Of a stretch of 7,101 nt of DNA, positions 1-7,101 are shown piece after piece. The DNA comes from Anaerolineae bacterium (GTDB taxonomy: Bacteria; Chloroflexota; Anaerolineae; Aggregatilineales; Aggregatilineaceae): contig JAGPFT010000146.1 in the NCBI GenBank assembly GCA_018056405.1, forward strand, positions 1-7,101. Reading direction: 5' to 3'. A program made the position numbers and the translations under genes. Each line of letters begins with the position of its first letter. Position 1 is the first letter of the stretch. The notes beneath the pieces were generated by a model. That model was given only the letters and a program-made list of their open reading frames with translations. It was not told the DNA's origin and did not search any database.

Positions 1-127
1 GTCTGTTTCATGTGTTCTTCGGTCGTTTCGAAATCCGCACCCTAGACCTGCGGAGCACTTGATGGTACGCTGGCAAAGTGTTACCCATGTCCCCGAATAC
101 CTGTCAACTATGTCCCCGGTCTGTACA
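1..127 (+). mobile_element. 3' end of an insertion sequence, probably IS481-like
   Basis: The window opens inside an insertion sequence. Bases 3-62 read as a transposase C-terminus, followed by a terminal region of about 65 bp that ends near 127 with ...GGTCTGTACA. The terminal region contains the direct repeat ATGTCCCCG at 87-95 and 110-118, a 23-bp period that is typical of transposase-binding repeats at element ends. On the opposite strand the end begins TGTACAGACC. TG at the tip and GGGGACAT repeats are features I associate with IS481/IS3-like elements. The other end lies outside the window, so completeness and target duplication cannot be judged. The family is inferred from memory of similar ends. 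Confidence 0.55.
3..62 (+). CDS. Transposase C-terminal fragment (cut by window edge)
   Basis: An open frame enters from the left edge and encodes LFHVFFGRFEIRTLDLRST before a TGA at 60-62. Aromatic-rich tails of the form 'hxVxFgxxxlgxlDLR' are seen at the ends of rve-type (DDE) transposases of the IS481 group. The catalytic core is not in the window, so activity cannot be assessed. Its position directly before the repeat-bearing IS end supports the reading. The alternative is a chance frame, which is less likely given the agreement of tail, stop and terminal repeats. Confidence 0.45.
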   Translation: MFHVFFGRFEIRTLDLRST

Positions 128-168
128 AGAGCCAGAGAGGGGGAAAGCGCCGTGCCAGCGATCAAAGT

Positions 169-197
169 CCCCCTCTCTAGCTCGGCTGGAGAGGGGG
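169..197. repeat. Hairpin repeat (R1), GAGAGGGGG type
   Basis: CCCCCTCTC (169-177) is perfectly complementary to GAGAGGGGG (189-197). The loop adds the pairs AGC/GCT across a TCG tip. Another GAGAGGGGG lies at 135-143 and could pair with the same left arm, so three arms compete. The tail ATTGAGGGGGAGAGG after it resembles the outer arm of the longer palindromes further along (R2-R4), so this is probably a partial copy of that family. Confidence 0.6.
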
Positions 198-348
198 ATT
201 GAGGGGGAGAGGCGTGCGCAGCCAGACTTAAGTTGGTGCATATGGGGCGTATTGCCATACACCCCTACGAGCAAGCTGACGCGCGGCGGATTTTGATGTG
301 ATTGCCCTGCCCCAGGCGCGCCCGTGCGCCGGGCCGCACGCCGGAATG

Positions 349-357
349 TGGTATGAT
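349..357 (+). promoter_or_regulatory. Possible extended -10 promoter for the UPF0316-tilS pair
   Basis: TGGTATGAT matches an extended -10 element (TG, one base, then TATGAT, five of six to consensus), about 60 bp before the first gene. No good -35 is seen at the usual distance, which extended -10 promoters can do without. A hairpin CGTGCG/CGCACG (323-328/335-340) sits just upstream. This is a motif match only. Confidence 0.4.
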
Positions 358-418
358 GGGGTTGGCAGGTGGCGGACGCGGGCTGCCTGGCTGAATTGCC
401 GCTGTGAAAGAGAGACTC

Positions 419-952
419 ATGGACCCTGATACCCTGCTGACCGCCGGTGGAATCTTCCTGCTGCGCGTCGTCGGCAACATGATCACGACCGTGCGGCTGG
501 TACTGATCGTGCGCGGGCAGAAGCTCTCCTCGGCAGGGCTGGCTGTCATCGAGACGCTGATTTTCGCTATTGCCCTGGGCAGCGTCGTCTCGAACCTCAA
601 CAACATCTGGAACCTGGGGGCCTACAGCGTTGGCTTCGCGGTAGGTGGCTACCTGGGCATGATACTGGAGCAGCGGTTGATCCAGCGTTTTGTCTCGGTG
701 CATATCATCTCGCCGCACCTCTCGCACGAGATCGCAGTCGCCATCCGCCAGGCGGGCTTCGGGGCCACCGAGAGCTACGGGCAGGGCGCGGAAGGGCAGG
801 TCGGCGCGGTGACGGCGGTCGTCACTCACCGCGACGTGAACACGGTGGTGCGGCTCGTGCAGGCGGTGGACCCCAAAGCCTTCGTTATGCTCGAAGAACT
901 GCGCGGCATCTCGCACGGCTATTTCCGGCGGCTCAATCGCCAGGAACGGTAG
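419..952 (+). CDS. UPF0316-family membrane protein (DUF5698 + DUF2179)
   Basis: This 177-residue protein has three hydrophobic segments (about residues 6-31, 41-58 and 63-83), then a soluble C-terminal domain (about 94-177). The order and motifs (VRLVLIVRGQK after helix 1, LGAYSVGFAVGGYLG in helix 3 followed by LEQRL, and a late HGYF) match the UPF0316 family, such as Bacillus YebE, with DUF5698 in the membrane and DUF2179 facing the cytoplasm. The biochemical role of this family is not established. I chose ATG 419 because AAGAGAG lies just before it. An in-frame GTG at 404 would add five residues but has no visible ribosome site. Its stop is four bases before the tilS start, so the two are probably co-transcribed and translationally coupled. 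Confidence 0.85.
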   Translation: MDPDTLLTAGGIFLLRVVGNMITTVRLVLIVRGQKLSSAGLAVIETLIFAIALGSVVSNLNNIWNLGAYSVGFAVGGYLGMILEQRLIQRFVSVHIISPHLSHEIAVAIRQAGFGATESYGQGAEGQVGAVTAVVTHRDVNTVVRLVQAVDPKAFVMLEELRGISHGYFRRLNRQER

Positions 953-956
953 GATC

Positions 957-2504
957 ATGTCCGGCCTGGTGACGCGCGTCGCGGAGACCATCGAGCGCCA
1001 CGCCCTGTGCGCCCCTGGCGACCGCGTGGTGATTGGCGTGTCAGGCGGCGCGGACTCGCTGGCCCTGCTGCACGCGCTGCTGGCCTTGCGCGAACGATTG
1101 GGCATTGCCCTGCACGTCGCCACCCTCGATCATGGGCTGCGCGGCGCGGCGGGCGCGGAGGATGCCGAATTTGTGCGCCGCACCGCGCTCGATTGGGGGC
1201 TGCCGGTCACGGTGGGGCGGTCGGACGCGGCCCACGTCGCGCGGTCGCACCGTCTGAGTGTGGAGGAAGCTGCGCGCCAGGTACGCTACACGTTCCTGCT
1301 GCGTGTGGCGCGCCAGGTGGGAGCGGCGCGCATCGCGGTGGGGCATCAGCGCGACGACCAGGCCGAGACGGTGCTCATGCACCTGTTGCGCGGCAGCGGC
1401 CTGAGCGGCTTGCGCGGGATGCTGCCCGCTACGCCCCTCAGCGAGTACCACCTGCTAGAAGACGCGGCCATAGCCTGCGACCCGCCGCTGGACAGTCTCC
1501 CGGCAACTCCTGGCGCATGGCCCGTGCTTATTCGCCCGCTGCTCGATCTGTCGCGGCAGGAGATTGACGGGTACATTGCCGCGCAGGGACTCACTCCGCG
1601 CCTGGACGCGACCAACCAGGACACGACCTACTTCCGCAACCGGCTGCGCCACGAGGTGTTGCCGCTGCTGGAGACGCTCAACCCGAACGTGCGCGAGGCG
1701 CTGGCCCGCACCGCCGACGTGTTGCGCGCCGATGCCGACCTGGTGCGCGCGGCAGGGGAGGCGGCGCTGGCGCGGGCGCTTCGGAGTGCGACGGCGGACG
1801 CGGTTGTGCTCGACCGCGCCGCGTGGGATGGCTTGCCGCTGAGCAGCAAGCGCCATGTTATTCGCGCGGCGGTGTGGCGGCTGCGCCCGGCGCTGCGCGA
1901 TGTGACCTTCGAGCACGTCGAACAGGCCCTGGCCGTGATCGCCAGCGGGCAGGTTGGCGCGCAGGCGACTTTGCCGGGCGGTCTGGCGCTGCGCGTGGGC
2001 TACGACGCGCTGATCATCGCCGGCGCGGGCGCTGGTCTGGTTGAGGGGGGCGACGACGCACCGGCGTTGCCGGGCGCGGGCGCTGGCCCCGTTTTCGGCC
2101 CCGGCGAGCAGGTGGAAATCGTCTGCGGAGGGTGGGCGTTCAGCGCGCGCCCGCTGCTGCCGGACGATGATTTGCCCGCCCTGCACGCCGATCCCCTGGC
2201 GGCGGCCCTGGTCGTGCCCGCCGGGGCGCGGCTGTGGCTGCGGGCGCGCCGGCCCGGCGACCGTTTCTGCCCGCGCGGGATGGGCGGGCGGTCGCAGAAG
2301 CTATCGGACACGCTGATCAACCTGCGCGTGCCGGCGGGTTGGCGCGACCGCGTGCCGCTGCTGGTAGTGGACGATGCCATCGCCTGGTTCGTTGCGCCGG
2401 CGGCGAGAGGACTGCGCGCGCGGGTGGCGGAGCCGTTCGCCGTAGCGGGCGACCCGGCACAGAAGGCTGGTGTGGGGGTGGTGGTCTGTTGGCGGAGAGT
2501 CTAA
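957..2504 (+). CDS. tilS: tRNA(Ile)-lysidine synthetase
   Basis: TilS uses ATP and lysine to convert C34 of the CAU-anticodon tRNA(Ile) to lysidine, so that it reads AUA as isoleucine. The essential PP-loop SGGADS is at residues 29-34. The family motif GHQRDDQAET with the following RGSG begins at 129. RNRLRHE (227-233) belongs to the catalytic domain. The C-terminal TilS domain is shown by PGDRF followed by GGRSQKLSD (about 443-451) and a RDRVPLLV segment. At 515 residues it is somewhat long. The extra length lies in an insert at about 163-185 and in a Gly/Ala-rich linker at about 353-380 that contains a duplicated 14-bp sequence. AGGAACGG at 942-949 is a well-spaced ribosome site for ATG 957. 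No hpt or ftsH follows, unlike many genomes. The gene has no intact strong terminator after it. Confidence 0.95.
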   Translation: MSGLVTRVAETIERHALCAPGDRVVIGVSGGADSLALLHALLALRERLGIALHVATLDHGLRGAAGAEDAEFVRRTALDWGLPVTVGRSDAAHVARSHRLSVEEAARQVRYTFLLRVARQVGAARIAVGHQRDDQAETVLMHLLRGSGLSGLRGMLPATPLSEYHLLEDAAIACDPPLDSLPATPGAWPVLIRPLLDLSRQEIDGYIAAQGLTPRLDATNQDTTYFRNRLRHEVLPLLETLNPNVREALARTADVLRADADLVRAAGEAALARALRSATADAVVLDRAAWDGLPLSSKRHVIRAAVWRLRPALRDVTFEHVEQALAVIASGQVGAQATLPGGLALRVGYDALIIAGAGAGLVEGGDDAPALPGAGAGPVFGPGEQVEIVCGGWAFSARPLLPDDDLPALHADPLAAALVVPAGARLWLRARRPGDRFCPRGMGGRSQKLSDTLINLRVPAGWRDRVPLLVVDDAIAWFVAPAARGLRARVAEPFAVAGDPAQKAGVGVVVCWRRV

Positions 2505-2511
2505 GCAAGTC

Positions 2512-2533
2512 GCTTACCGTGTTTGTTGTAAGC
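2512..2533 (+). terminator. Weak hairpin after tilS
   Basis: GCTTAC (2512-2517) pairs with GTAAGC (2528-2533) across a 10-base loop, eight bases after the tilS stop. No T-run follows, so it may only be a 3'-end stabiliser. Confidence 0.3.
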
Positions 2534-2556
2534 CTACTGCCGGAATTAACAGACAC

Positions 2557-2585
2557 TTGCATCTTTGCCAACGTTCAGTTATAAT
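2557..2585 (+). promoter_or_regulatory. Sigma-70-type promoter upstream of the response regulator
   Basis: A perfect TATAAT (2580-2585) lies exactly 17 bp after TTGCAT (2557-2562, three of six to TTGACA). The surroundings are conspicuously AT-rich in an otherwise GC-rich window. Transcription would start near 2591-2593, giving a leader of about 370 bases before the regulator at 2962, or a separate small RNA. It is the best promoter match I found in the window. Confidence 0.65.
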
Positions 2586-2591
2586 TAAGAT

Positions 2592-2800
2592 AAGATGAAT
2601 GATCGGGAGCACTCCCCGGCTCTTAGGGGAACGCCTGCAGCGGCGCGCGATCAGCGGCTCTGGTCTGCGTTGCGCTGATTGGTTCCGGGGAGCGGTGGTT
2701 CTATTTTGCGCCTGATTCTGCGACCTATGGCCGGCTATTGGGTGTTGATGCAGTCGCGTGCGGGCTTTGGCGATTCTTGTGAGACCATTTGAGAAGTTAT
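2592..2800 (+). other. Structured leader or small-RNA candidate
   Basis: No convincing gene is seen here. The region begins at the expected start of transcription and can fold. CTCCCC (2612-2617) pairs with GGGGAG (2687-2692), GGAAC (2628-2632) with GTTCC (2682-2686), and GATCAGCG (2649-2656) with CGCTGATT (2673-2680, one G-U pair), giving one nested hairpin of about 80 bases. A further stem is GCGAC/GTCGC (2720-2724/2753-2757). Diagnostic motifs of SRP RNA, RNase P RNA and tmRNA were not found. A short frame from ATG 2595 to TGA 2678 (27 residues) would be nearly leaderless, and the same frame continues to 2790; coding is unproven. Confidence 0.35.
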
Positions 2801-2802
2801 TT

Positions 2803-2902
2803 CCCCTCACCCCAAACCCCTCCTCCACACAAGGAGGGAGGGGCTTGGCGGGGCCGCTTCTCTCTCTTCCCCCCTCGTAGGGGAAGGGCCGGGGATGAGG
2901 GG
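2803..2902. repeat. Long imperfect palindromic repeat (R2)
   Basis: The outer arms are CCCCTCACCCC (2803-2813) and GGGGATGAGGGG (2891-2902, one extra A). Inside are two smaller hairpins: CCCCTCCTCC (2817-2826) against GGAGGGAGGGG, and CCCCT/AGGGG (2871-2875/2879-2883). It shares the CCTCACCCC...GGTGAGG plan with the copies at 3832-3935 and 6902-7006. It lies inside the presumed leader, ending 59 bp before the regulator start, so it could influence its mRNA. Confidence 0.75.
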
Positions 2903-2961
2903 CAAAGGCGGGTGCGGGACTTGTCAGACGGCTTCTTATCACTTGTTGAGGCGCACACACA

Positions 2962-3786
2962 ATGGAGAATCCACAAGAGGCTCATATCCTGGTGGTGGAC
3001 GACGAAGGGGCGATCCGCTACTCGATCAGCAAAACGTTGCAACGCCTGGACTACCAGGTGCACACTGCTGAGACCGGCGAAGAGGCGCTGGAGATGATGC
3101 AGCGCCAAGAATACGACGTGGTGCTGACCGACATCCGTATGCCGGGCCTGAGCGGCGTTGAGTTGCTGGCCCGGATCAAGGAGCAGGCTCCTGATGCGGT
3201 GGTGATTCTGCTGACGGGCTACGCCAGCCTGGAGACGGCCATCGAAAGCCTGCGCCTGGGCGCACACGACTACCTGGTCAAGCCTAGCAGCAGCCAGGAC
3301 ATCCGCAACAGCGTTGCCGAGGGGTTGGAGCGGGCGCGCAACCTCAAGCACCGCCGCCAACTGCTGAGCGTGATCCGCGAGAATGTCGAGGAATTGGCCG
3401 GGGCGGGCGGCGAAGCCGAGCGCGCCGCAGCGGGTAAGGTCGGGGCCGCCGGCACGCCCGTGGTGACGCCGGTCACAACGATGACCATCGGCCCGCTGAC
3501 TATCTACCCTGGCCGCTACCAGATTTCGGTTGGTGACAAGCCCATTGACCTGACGCCGACCGAGTTCGACCTGCTGCTCTACCTGGCAGCGCATCGTGGG
3601 CGAGTGGTGCCCTGCTCGGAACTGGTGCGCGAGGTGCGCAACTACGTGCTGGACGAGACCGAAGCCCGCGAGGTGATTCGCCCGCACGTGAGCAATCTGC
3701 GCCGCAAGCTCAAGGCTTCGGGGCAGAACCCGAACATCATCGTCAACGTGCGCGGCATCGGCTACCGGTTGAGCGAGGTCTCCTGA
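2962..3786 (+). CDS. Orphan response regulator, receiver plus winged-helix output
   Basis: This 274-residue two-component regulator is expected to be phosphorylated and to bind DNA. The receiver (about 7-122) has the acidic pair D13-D14, phospho-acceptor D57 (LTDIRMPG), T85 and K107, so it looks functional. Its LLTGYASLETAIESLRLGA style resembles NtrC-class receivers. A helical stretch (about 123-145) and an Ala/Gly-rich linker follow, then an OmpR/PhoB-type winged helix from about 174 (LTPTEFDLLLYLA, then RPHVSNLRRKL and RGIGYRL at the end). No sigma-54 AAA domain is present. GAGG at 2948-2951 is a modest ribosome site 10 bases before the ATG. No histidine kinase lies beside it, so its partner and targets are unknown. 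It is flanked by palindromic repeats on both sides. Confidence 0.9.
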   Translation: MENPQEAHILVVDDEGAIRYSISKTLQRLDYQVHTAETGEEALEMMQRQEYDVVLTDIRMPGLSGVELLARIKEQAPDAVVILLTGYASLETAIESLRLGAHDYLVKPSSSQDIRNSVAEGLERARNLKHRRQLLSVIRENVEELAGAGGEAERAAAGKVGAAGTPVVTPVTTMTIGPLTIYPGRYQISVGDKPIDLTPTEFDLLLYLAAHRGRVVPCSELVREVRNYVLDETEAREVIRPHVSNLRRKLKASGQNPNIIVNVRGIGYRLSEVS

Positions 3787-3831
3787 GCAAAGGGCCATGC
3801 GCGGGGCTGTTGAGCGGCGCGGGCGTTTGGC

Positions 3832-3935
3832 TTTACCTCACCCCCGCTCGGCCCACTGACGCGGGCCTTGCCGCCCCCTCTCCGTTGACGGAGAGGGGGA
3901 AGAGCCGAGCGCAGCGAGGCTGGGGGTGAGGTAAA
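3832..3935. repeat. Long palindromic repeat (R3)
   Basis: TTTACCTCACCCCC (3832-3845) is a perfect inverse of GGGGGTGAGGTAAA (3922-3935). Next inside, GCTCGGC (3846-3852) pairs with GCCGAGC (3904-3910). The core stem is 12 bp, CCCCCTCTCCGT (3874-3885) with ACGGAGAGGGGG (3888-3899). It begins 45 bp after the regulator stop. It has no T-run, so it is not a standard terminator, though the RNA would form a strong structure at the 3' end of that mRNA. Confidence 0.85.
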
Positions 3936-3937
3936 TG

Positions 3938-3960
3938 GGGGCGCAGCAGAGTAGCGCCCC
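3938..3960. repeat. Short hairpin next to R3
   Basis: GGGGCGC (3938-3944) pairs perfectly with GCGCCCC (3954-3960) across a nine-base loop. Another stem follows, GTCCAG/CTGGAC (3972-3977/3999-4004). Neither has a T-run. Their role is unknown; they may help to end or protect the regulator transcript. Confidence 0.45.
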
Positions 3961-4027
3961 GGCGAGCGGCTGTCCAGTTCGGGGTGGCGGGGAACAAGCT
4001 GGACCGCGCCCTGACGAGACTCCTCCA

Positions 4028-4060
4028 GACTTCCGAAGTCTTCTCGCGACTTCGGAAGTC
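4028..4060. promoter_or_regulatory. Tandem palindromes, candidate operator upstream of the Clp gene
   Basis: GACTTCCGAAGTC (4028-4040) and GACTTCGGAAGTC (4048-4060) are each near-perfect palindromes, and each is the exact reverse complement of the other. They are followed by the same TTCTC, giving an 18-bp direct repeat at 20-bp spacing. As DNA this looks like two dimer-binding sites two helical turns apart. As RNA it forms a perfect 13-bp stem with a seven-base loop. It lies 85 bp before the Clp start at 4145. It matches neither CIRCE nor the HspR HAIR consensus. Confidence 0.55.
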
Positions 4061-4065
4061 TTCTC

Positions 4066-4083
4066 ACAACTCTGGGTTGTTTT
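4066..4083 (+). terminator. Small hairpin with TTTT
   Basis: ACAAC (4066-4070) pairs with GTTGT (4076-4080), running into TTTT at 4080-4083. The stem is only five pairs and AT-rich, so as a terminator it would be weak. Together with the 13-bp stem just before it, it could end transcription coming from the regulator. Confidence 0.25.
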
Positions 4084-4089
4084 CGCGCC

Positions 4090-4138
4090 CATCCCGTAGT
4101 ACCTTTGTGGTGACTTCAGACCGCTCACCTTCGGGATG
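4090..4138 (+). promoter_or_regulatory. Stem that could mask the Clp translation start
   Basis: CATCCCG (4090-4096) is perfectly complementary to CGGGATG (4132-4138). The latter includes GGGA, the only ribosome-site candidate for ATG 4145, as well as the alternative ATG 4136. An inner stem GGTGA/TCACC (4109-4113/4125-4129) nests within. The arrangement resembles start-masking structures such as RNA thermometers, which would suit a heat-shock-type chaperone. It is inferred from base pairing alone. Confidence 0.35.
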
Positions 4139-4144
4139 CCGCGC

Positions 4145-6376
<2,232 letters not shown>

Positions 6377-6386
6377 GGGGGACGCG

Positions 6387-6704
6387 GTGAAGATTCCGCC
6401 AGAGGCGATCATTCCAGAAGAGAACGGCAGGCCGGGACGTGAGATGAAGCTTGATCTATACCAGCGGGTTGCTCTGCGCCATGATATCCCCGAATACCGC
6501 TTGAAATCCGGCGACGTGGCGATGTTGGTGGATTACGTGCCACATCCAACCGGTGGCGAAGACGGTTACGTGCTCGAAGTCTTCAATGCGCTGGGCGAAT
6601 CTATTGCTGTGATTGCGGTGCCGATGTCCGCCGTCGAGCCTCTTCGCGCGGATGAAGTGTTCAGCGTGCGCATTCTCAGGGAAAGTGACGAGCACGCCGC
6701 GTAG
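6387..6704 (+). CDS. DUF4926 protein with a possible DUF6883-like N-terminal remnant
   Basis: This small soluble protein has 105 residues if begun at GTG 6387, or 86 from ATG 6444. The main domain from residue 20 (LDLYQRVALRHDIPEYRLKS, then GDVAMLVDYV and GYVLEVFNALGESIAVIAV) fits DUF4926, a small beta-rich family of unknown function. The first residues, KIPPEAIIPEE, resemble the start of DUF6883 proteins, which I recall being encoded next to DUF4926 in other bacteria. The rest of DUF6883 is absent, suggesting an old in-frame deletion or fusion. GTG 6387 has a strong ribosome site (GAGGGGGA, 6375-6382) overlapping the Clp stop. ATG 6444 has GGGA at 6434-6437. The gene starts 10 bases after the Clp gene, so both are probably made together. 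No toxin or antitoxin activity can be claimed. Confidence 0.75.
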   Translation: MKIPPEAIIPEENGRPGREMKLDLYQRVALRHDIPEYRLKSGDVAMLVDYVPHPTGGEDGYVLEVFNALGESIAVIAVPMSAVEPLRADEVFSVRILRESDEHAA

Positions 6705-6735
6705 CCTGCGCCCAATCGTAGCGGTAACAGCACGG

Positions 6736-6768
6736 GGCGACTCTCCATTCCTGTGGAGAGTCGCCTTT
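6736..6768 (+). terminator. Rho-independent-type terminator of the Clp-DUF4926 unit
   Basis: GGCGACTCTCCA (6736-6747) pairs perfectly with TGGAGAGTCGCC (6754-6765) over a six-base loop, followed by TTT and a mixed sequence. The 12-bp perfect stem 31 bp after the DUF4926 stop is the clearest terminator in the window, although its T-run is short. Confidence 0.75.
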
Positions 6769-6852
6769 GCTGATGCTGGCATCGGGTCATTGCGTACCGG
6801 GTACTCACTTGGGGTGCGTGCAAAACCTGTCAGGCAACAGGGTCGCACTCCT
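6769..6852. other. Short non-coding stretch with small hairpins
   Basis: No gene is supported. It holds several small palindromes: GATGC/GCATC (6772-6776/6779-6783), GTACC/GGTAC (6794-6798/6800-6804), and an 8-bp stem with one G-T pair, GGGGTGCG/CGCACTCC (6811-6818/6844-6851), enclosing CCTG/CAGG (6826-6829/6831-6834). Whether they act as binding sites or an RNA is unknown. Confidence 0.3.
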
Positions 6853-7100
6853 TAGAGCGTGTTATGAACCTGGCACACGCGGCAAGGGAGGAAGGCACTG
6901 CGTTGACCTCACCCCCTGGCCTCGCTACGCTCGGCCTTTCCCCCTCTCCATGCATGGAGAGGGGGAGGTCGAGGCGCGCCAGCGCCGAGACGGGGGTGAG
7001 GTCAACTTGCGCGCGGCCCTCGCCACAAGCACCCTCGGTACCCGTCTACCCCTGAGCCACGAGTCGGGAGTCAGGGTTGAGAAGTGCATAACACGCTCTA
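6853..7100. mobile_element. MITE with perfect 14-bp terminal inverted repeats
   Basis: TAGAGCGTGTTATG (6853-6866) is an exact inverse of CATAACACGCTCTA (7087-7100), bounding about 248 bp with no gene. If the outer TA on each side (6853-6854, 7099-7100) is a target duplication, the element proper is 6855-7098 with 12-bp ends. TA duplication is known for IS630-type elements and some IS5 subgroups; which transposase would move it cannot be told from here. Inside are the palindromic repeat R4 and another stem, CCCTGA/TCAGGG (7050-7055/7071-7076). It has inserted after the terminator of the Clp unit without disrupting a gene. Confidence 0.7.
6902..7006. repeat. Long palindromic repeat (R4) inside the MITE
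   Basis: GTTGACCTCACCCCC (6902-6916) is a perfect 15-bp inverse of GGGGGTGAGGTCAAC (6992-7006). The centre is an uninterrupted 28-bp palindrome (6939-6966) with ATGCAT in the middle. In the arms between, GCCTCG (6919-6924) could pair with CGAGGC (6970-6975), and CTCGGC (6930-6935) with GCCGAG (6984-6989). These two pairings cross each other, so only one can form in a simple hairpin. Same family as R2 and R3. Confidence 0.85.
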
Positions 7101-7101
7101 G

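Noticed and set aside
104..1123. Minus-strand open frame (339 codons) across the IS end, intergenic region and UPF0316 gene
   Set aside because: It runs through an IS end and hairpin repeat and opposes a recognised membrane protein, with no domain signature.
2592..2800. 6S, SRP or RNase P RNA gene
   Set aside because: A long hairpin behind a strong promoter suggested 6S-like RNA, but no long closing stem between the two ends is visible. The conserved motifs of SRP and RNase P RNAs are absent.
2797..3798. Minus-strand open frame (333 codons) opposite the response regulator
   Set aside because: Shadow of a well-supported receiver/winged-helix gene, with no domain and low-complexity His/Gln/Arg content.
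3832..3960. Classical Rho-independent terminator after the response regulator
   Set aside because: The stems are strong but no T-run follows, and the sequence belongs to the dispersed palindrome family.
4029..4059. CIRCE or HAIR heat-shock operator
   Set aside because: The 9-base gap between inverted repeats recalls CIRCE, but the arms ACTTCCGAAGT do not match TTAGCACTC/GAGTGCTAA, nor the HspR CTTGAGT/ACTCAAG pattern.
4077..4102. Promoter TTGTTT/TAGTAC before the Clp gene
   Set aside because: The spacing is only 14 bp and the -10 matches three of six bases, so it is not supportable.
6864..7055. 63-codon frame within the MITE
   Set aside because: It is read through the palindrome and terminal repeat, and the product is low-complexity Ser/Pro/Arg with no domain.

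Overview
The window comes from a GC-rich bacterial chromosome with all genes on the + strand. Intergenic long palindromes of the CCTCACCCC...GGGGTGAGG type, plus gene content and codon bias, suggest a Chloroflexota-like organism (inference; no rRNA or other phylogenetic marker is present). It looks like a housekeeping backbone whose intergenic spaces are loaded with small mobile or repetitive DNA.

Layout. Bases 1-127 hold the 3' end of an insertion sequence (transposase C-terminus and terminal region, probably IS481-like). After a short hairpin repeat and a possible extended -10 promoter come two tightly coupled genes: a UPF0316-type membrane protein (DUF5698 plus DUF2179) and tilS, tRNA(Ile)-lysidine synthetase. 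A 457-bp spacer then carries a good sigma-70-type promoter (TATAAT at 2580-2585), a structured leader and a palindromic repeat, leading into an orphan response regulator with an NtrC-like receiver and an OmpR-type winged helix. A second palindromic repeat follows it. The next spacer holds two tandem palindromes 20 bp apart and a stem that could mask the translation start of a Clp-family AAA+ ATPase. That ATPase is unusual: its first AAA module has lost the Walker B acids, pore loop and arginine finger, it has no ClpB middle domain, and its second module looks fully active. It is coupled to a small DUF4926 protein whose first residues look like a remnant of another domain (DUF6883-like). A clear hairpin terminator ends this pair.

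The right edge (6853-7100) is a non-coding element of about 248 bp with perfect 14-bp terminal inverted repeats, a MITE, which contains another copy of the long palindrome inside it.

Most worth a second look are the degenerate Clp ATPase with its possible operator and start-masking stem, the palindrome copies whose outer arms differ in sequence but stay complementary, and the MITE carrying such a palindrome. No CRISPR array, tRNA, rRNA or recognisable defence system was seen.
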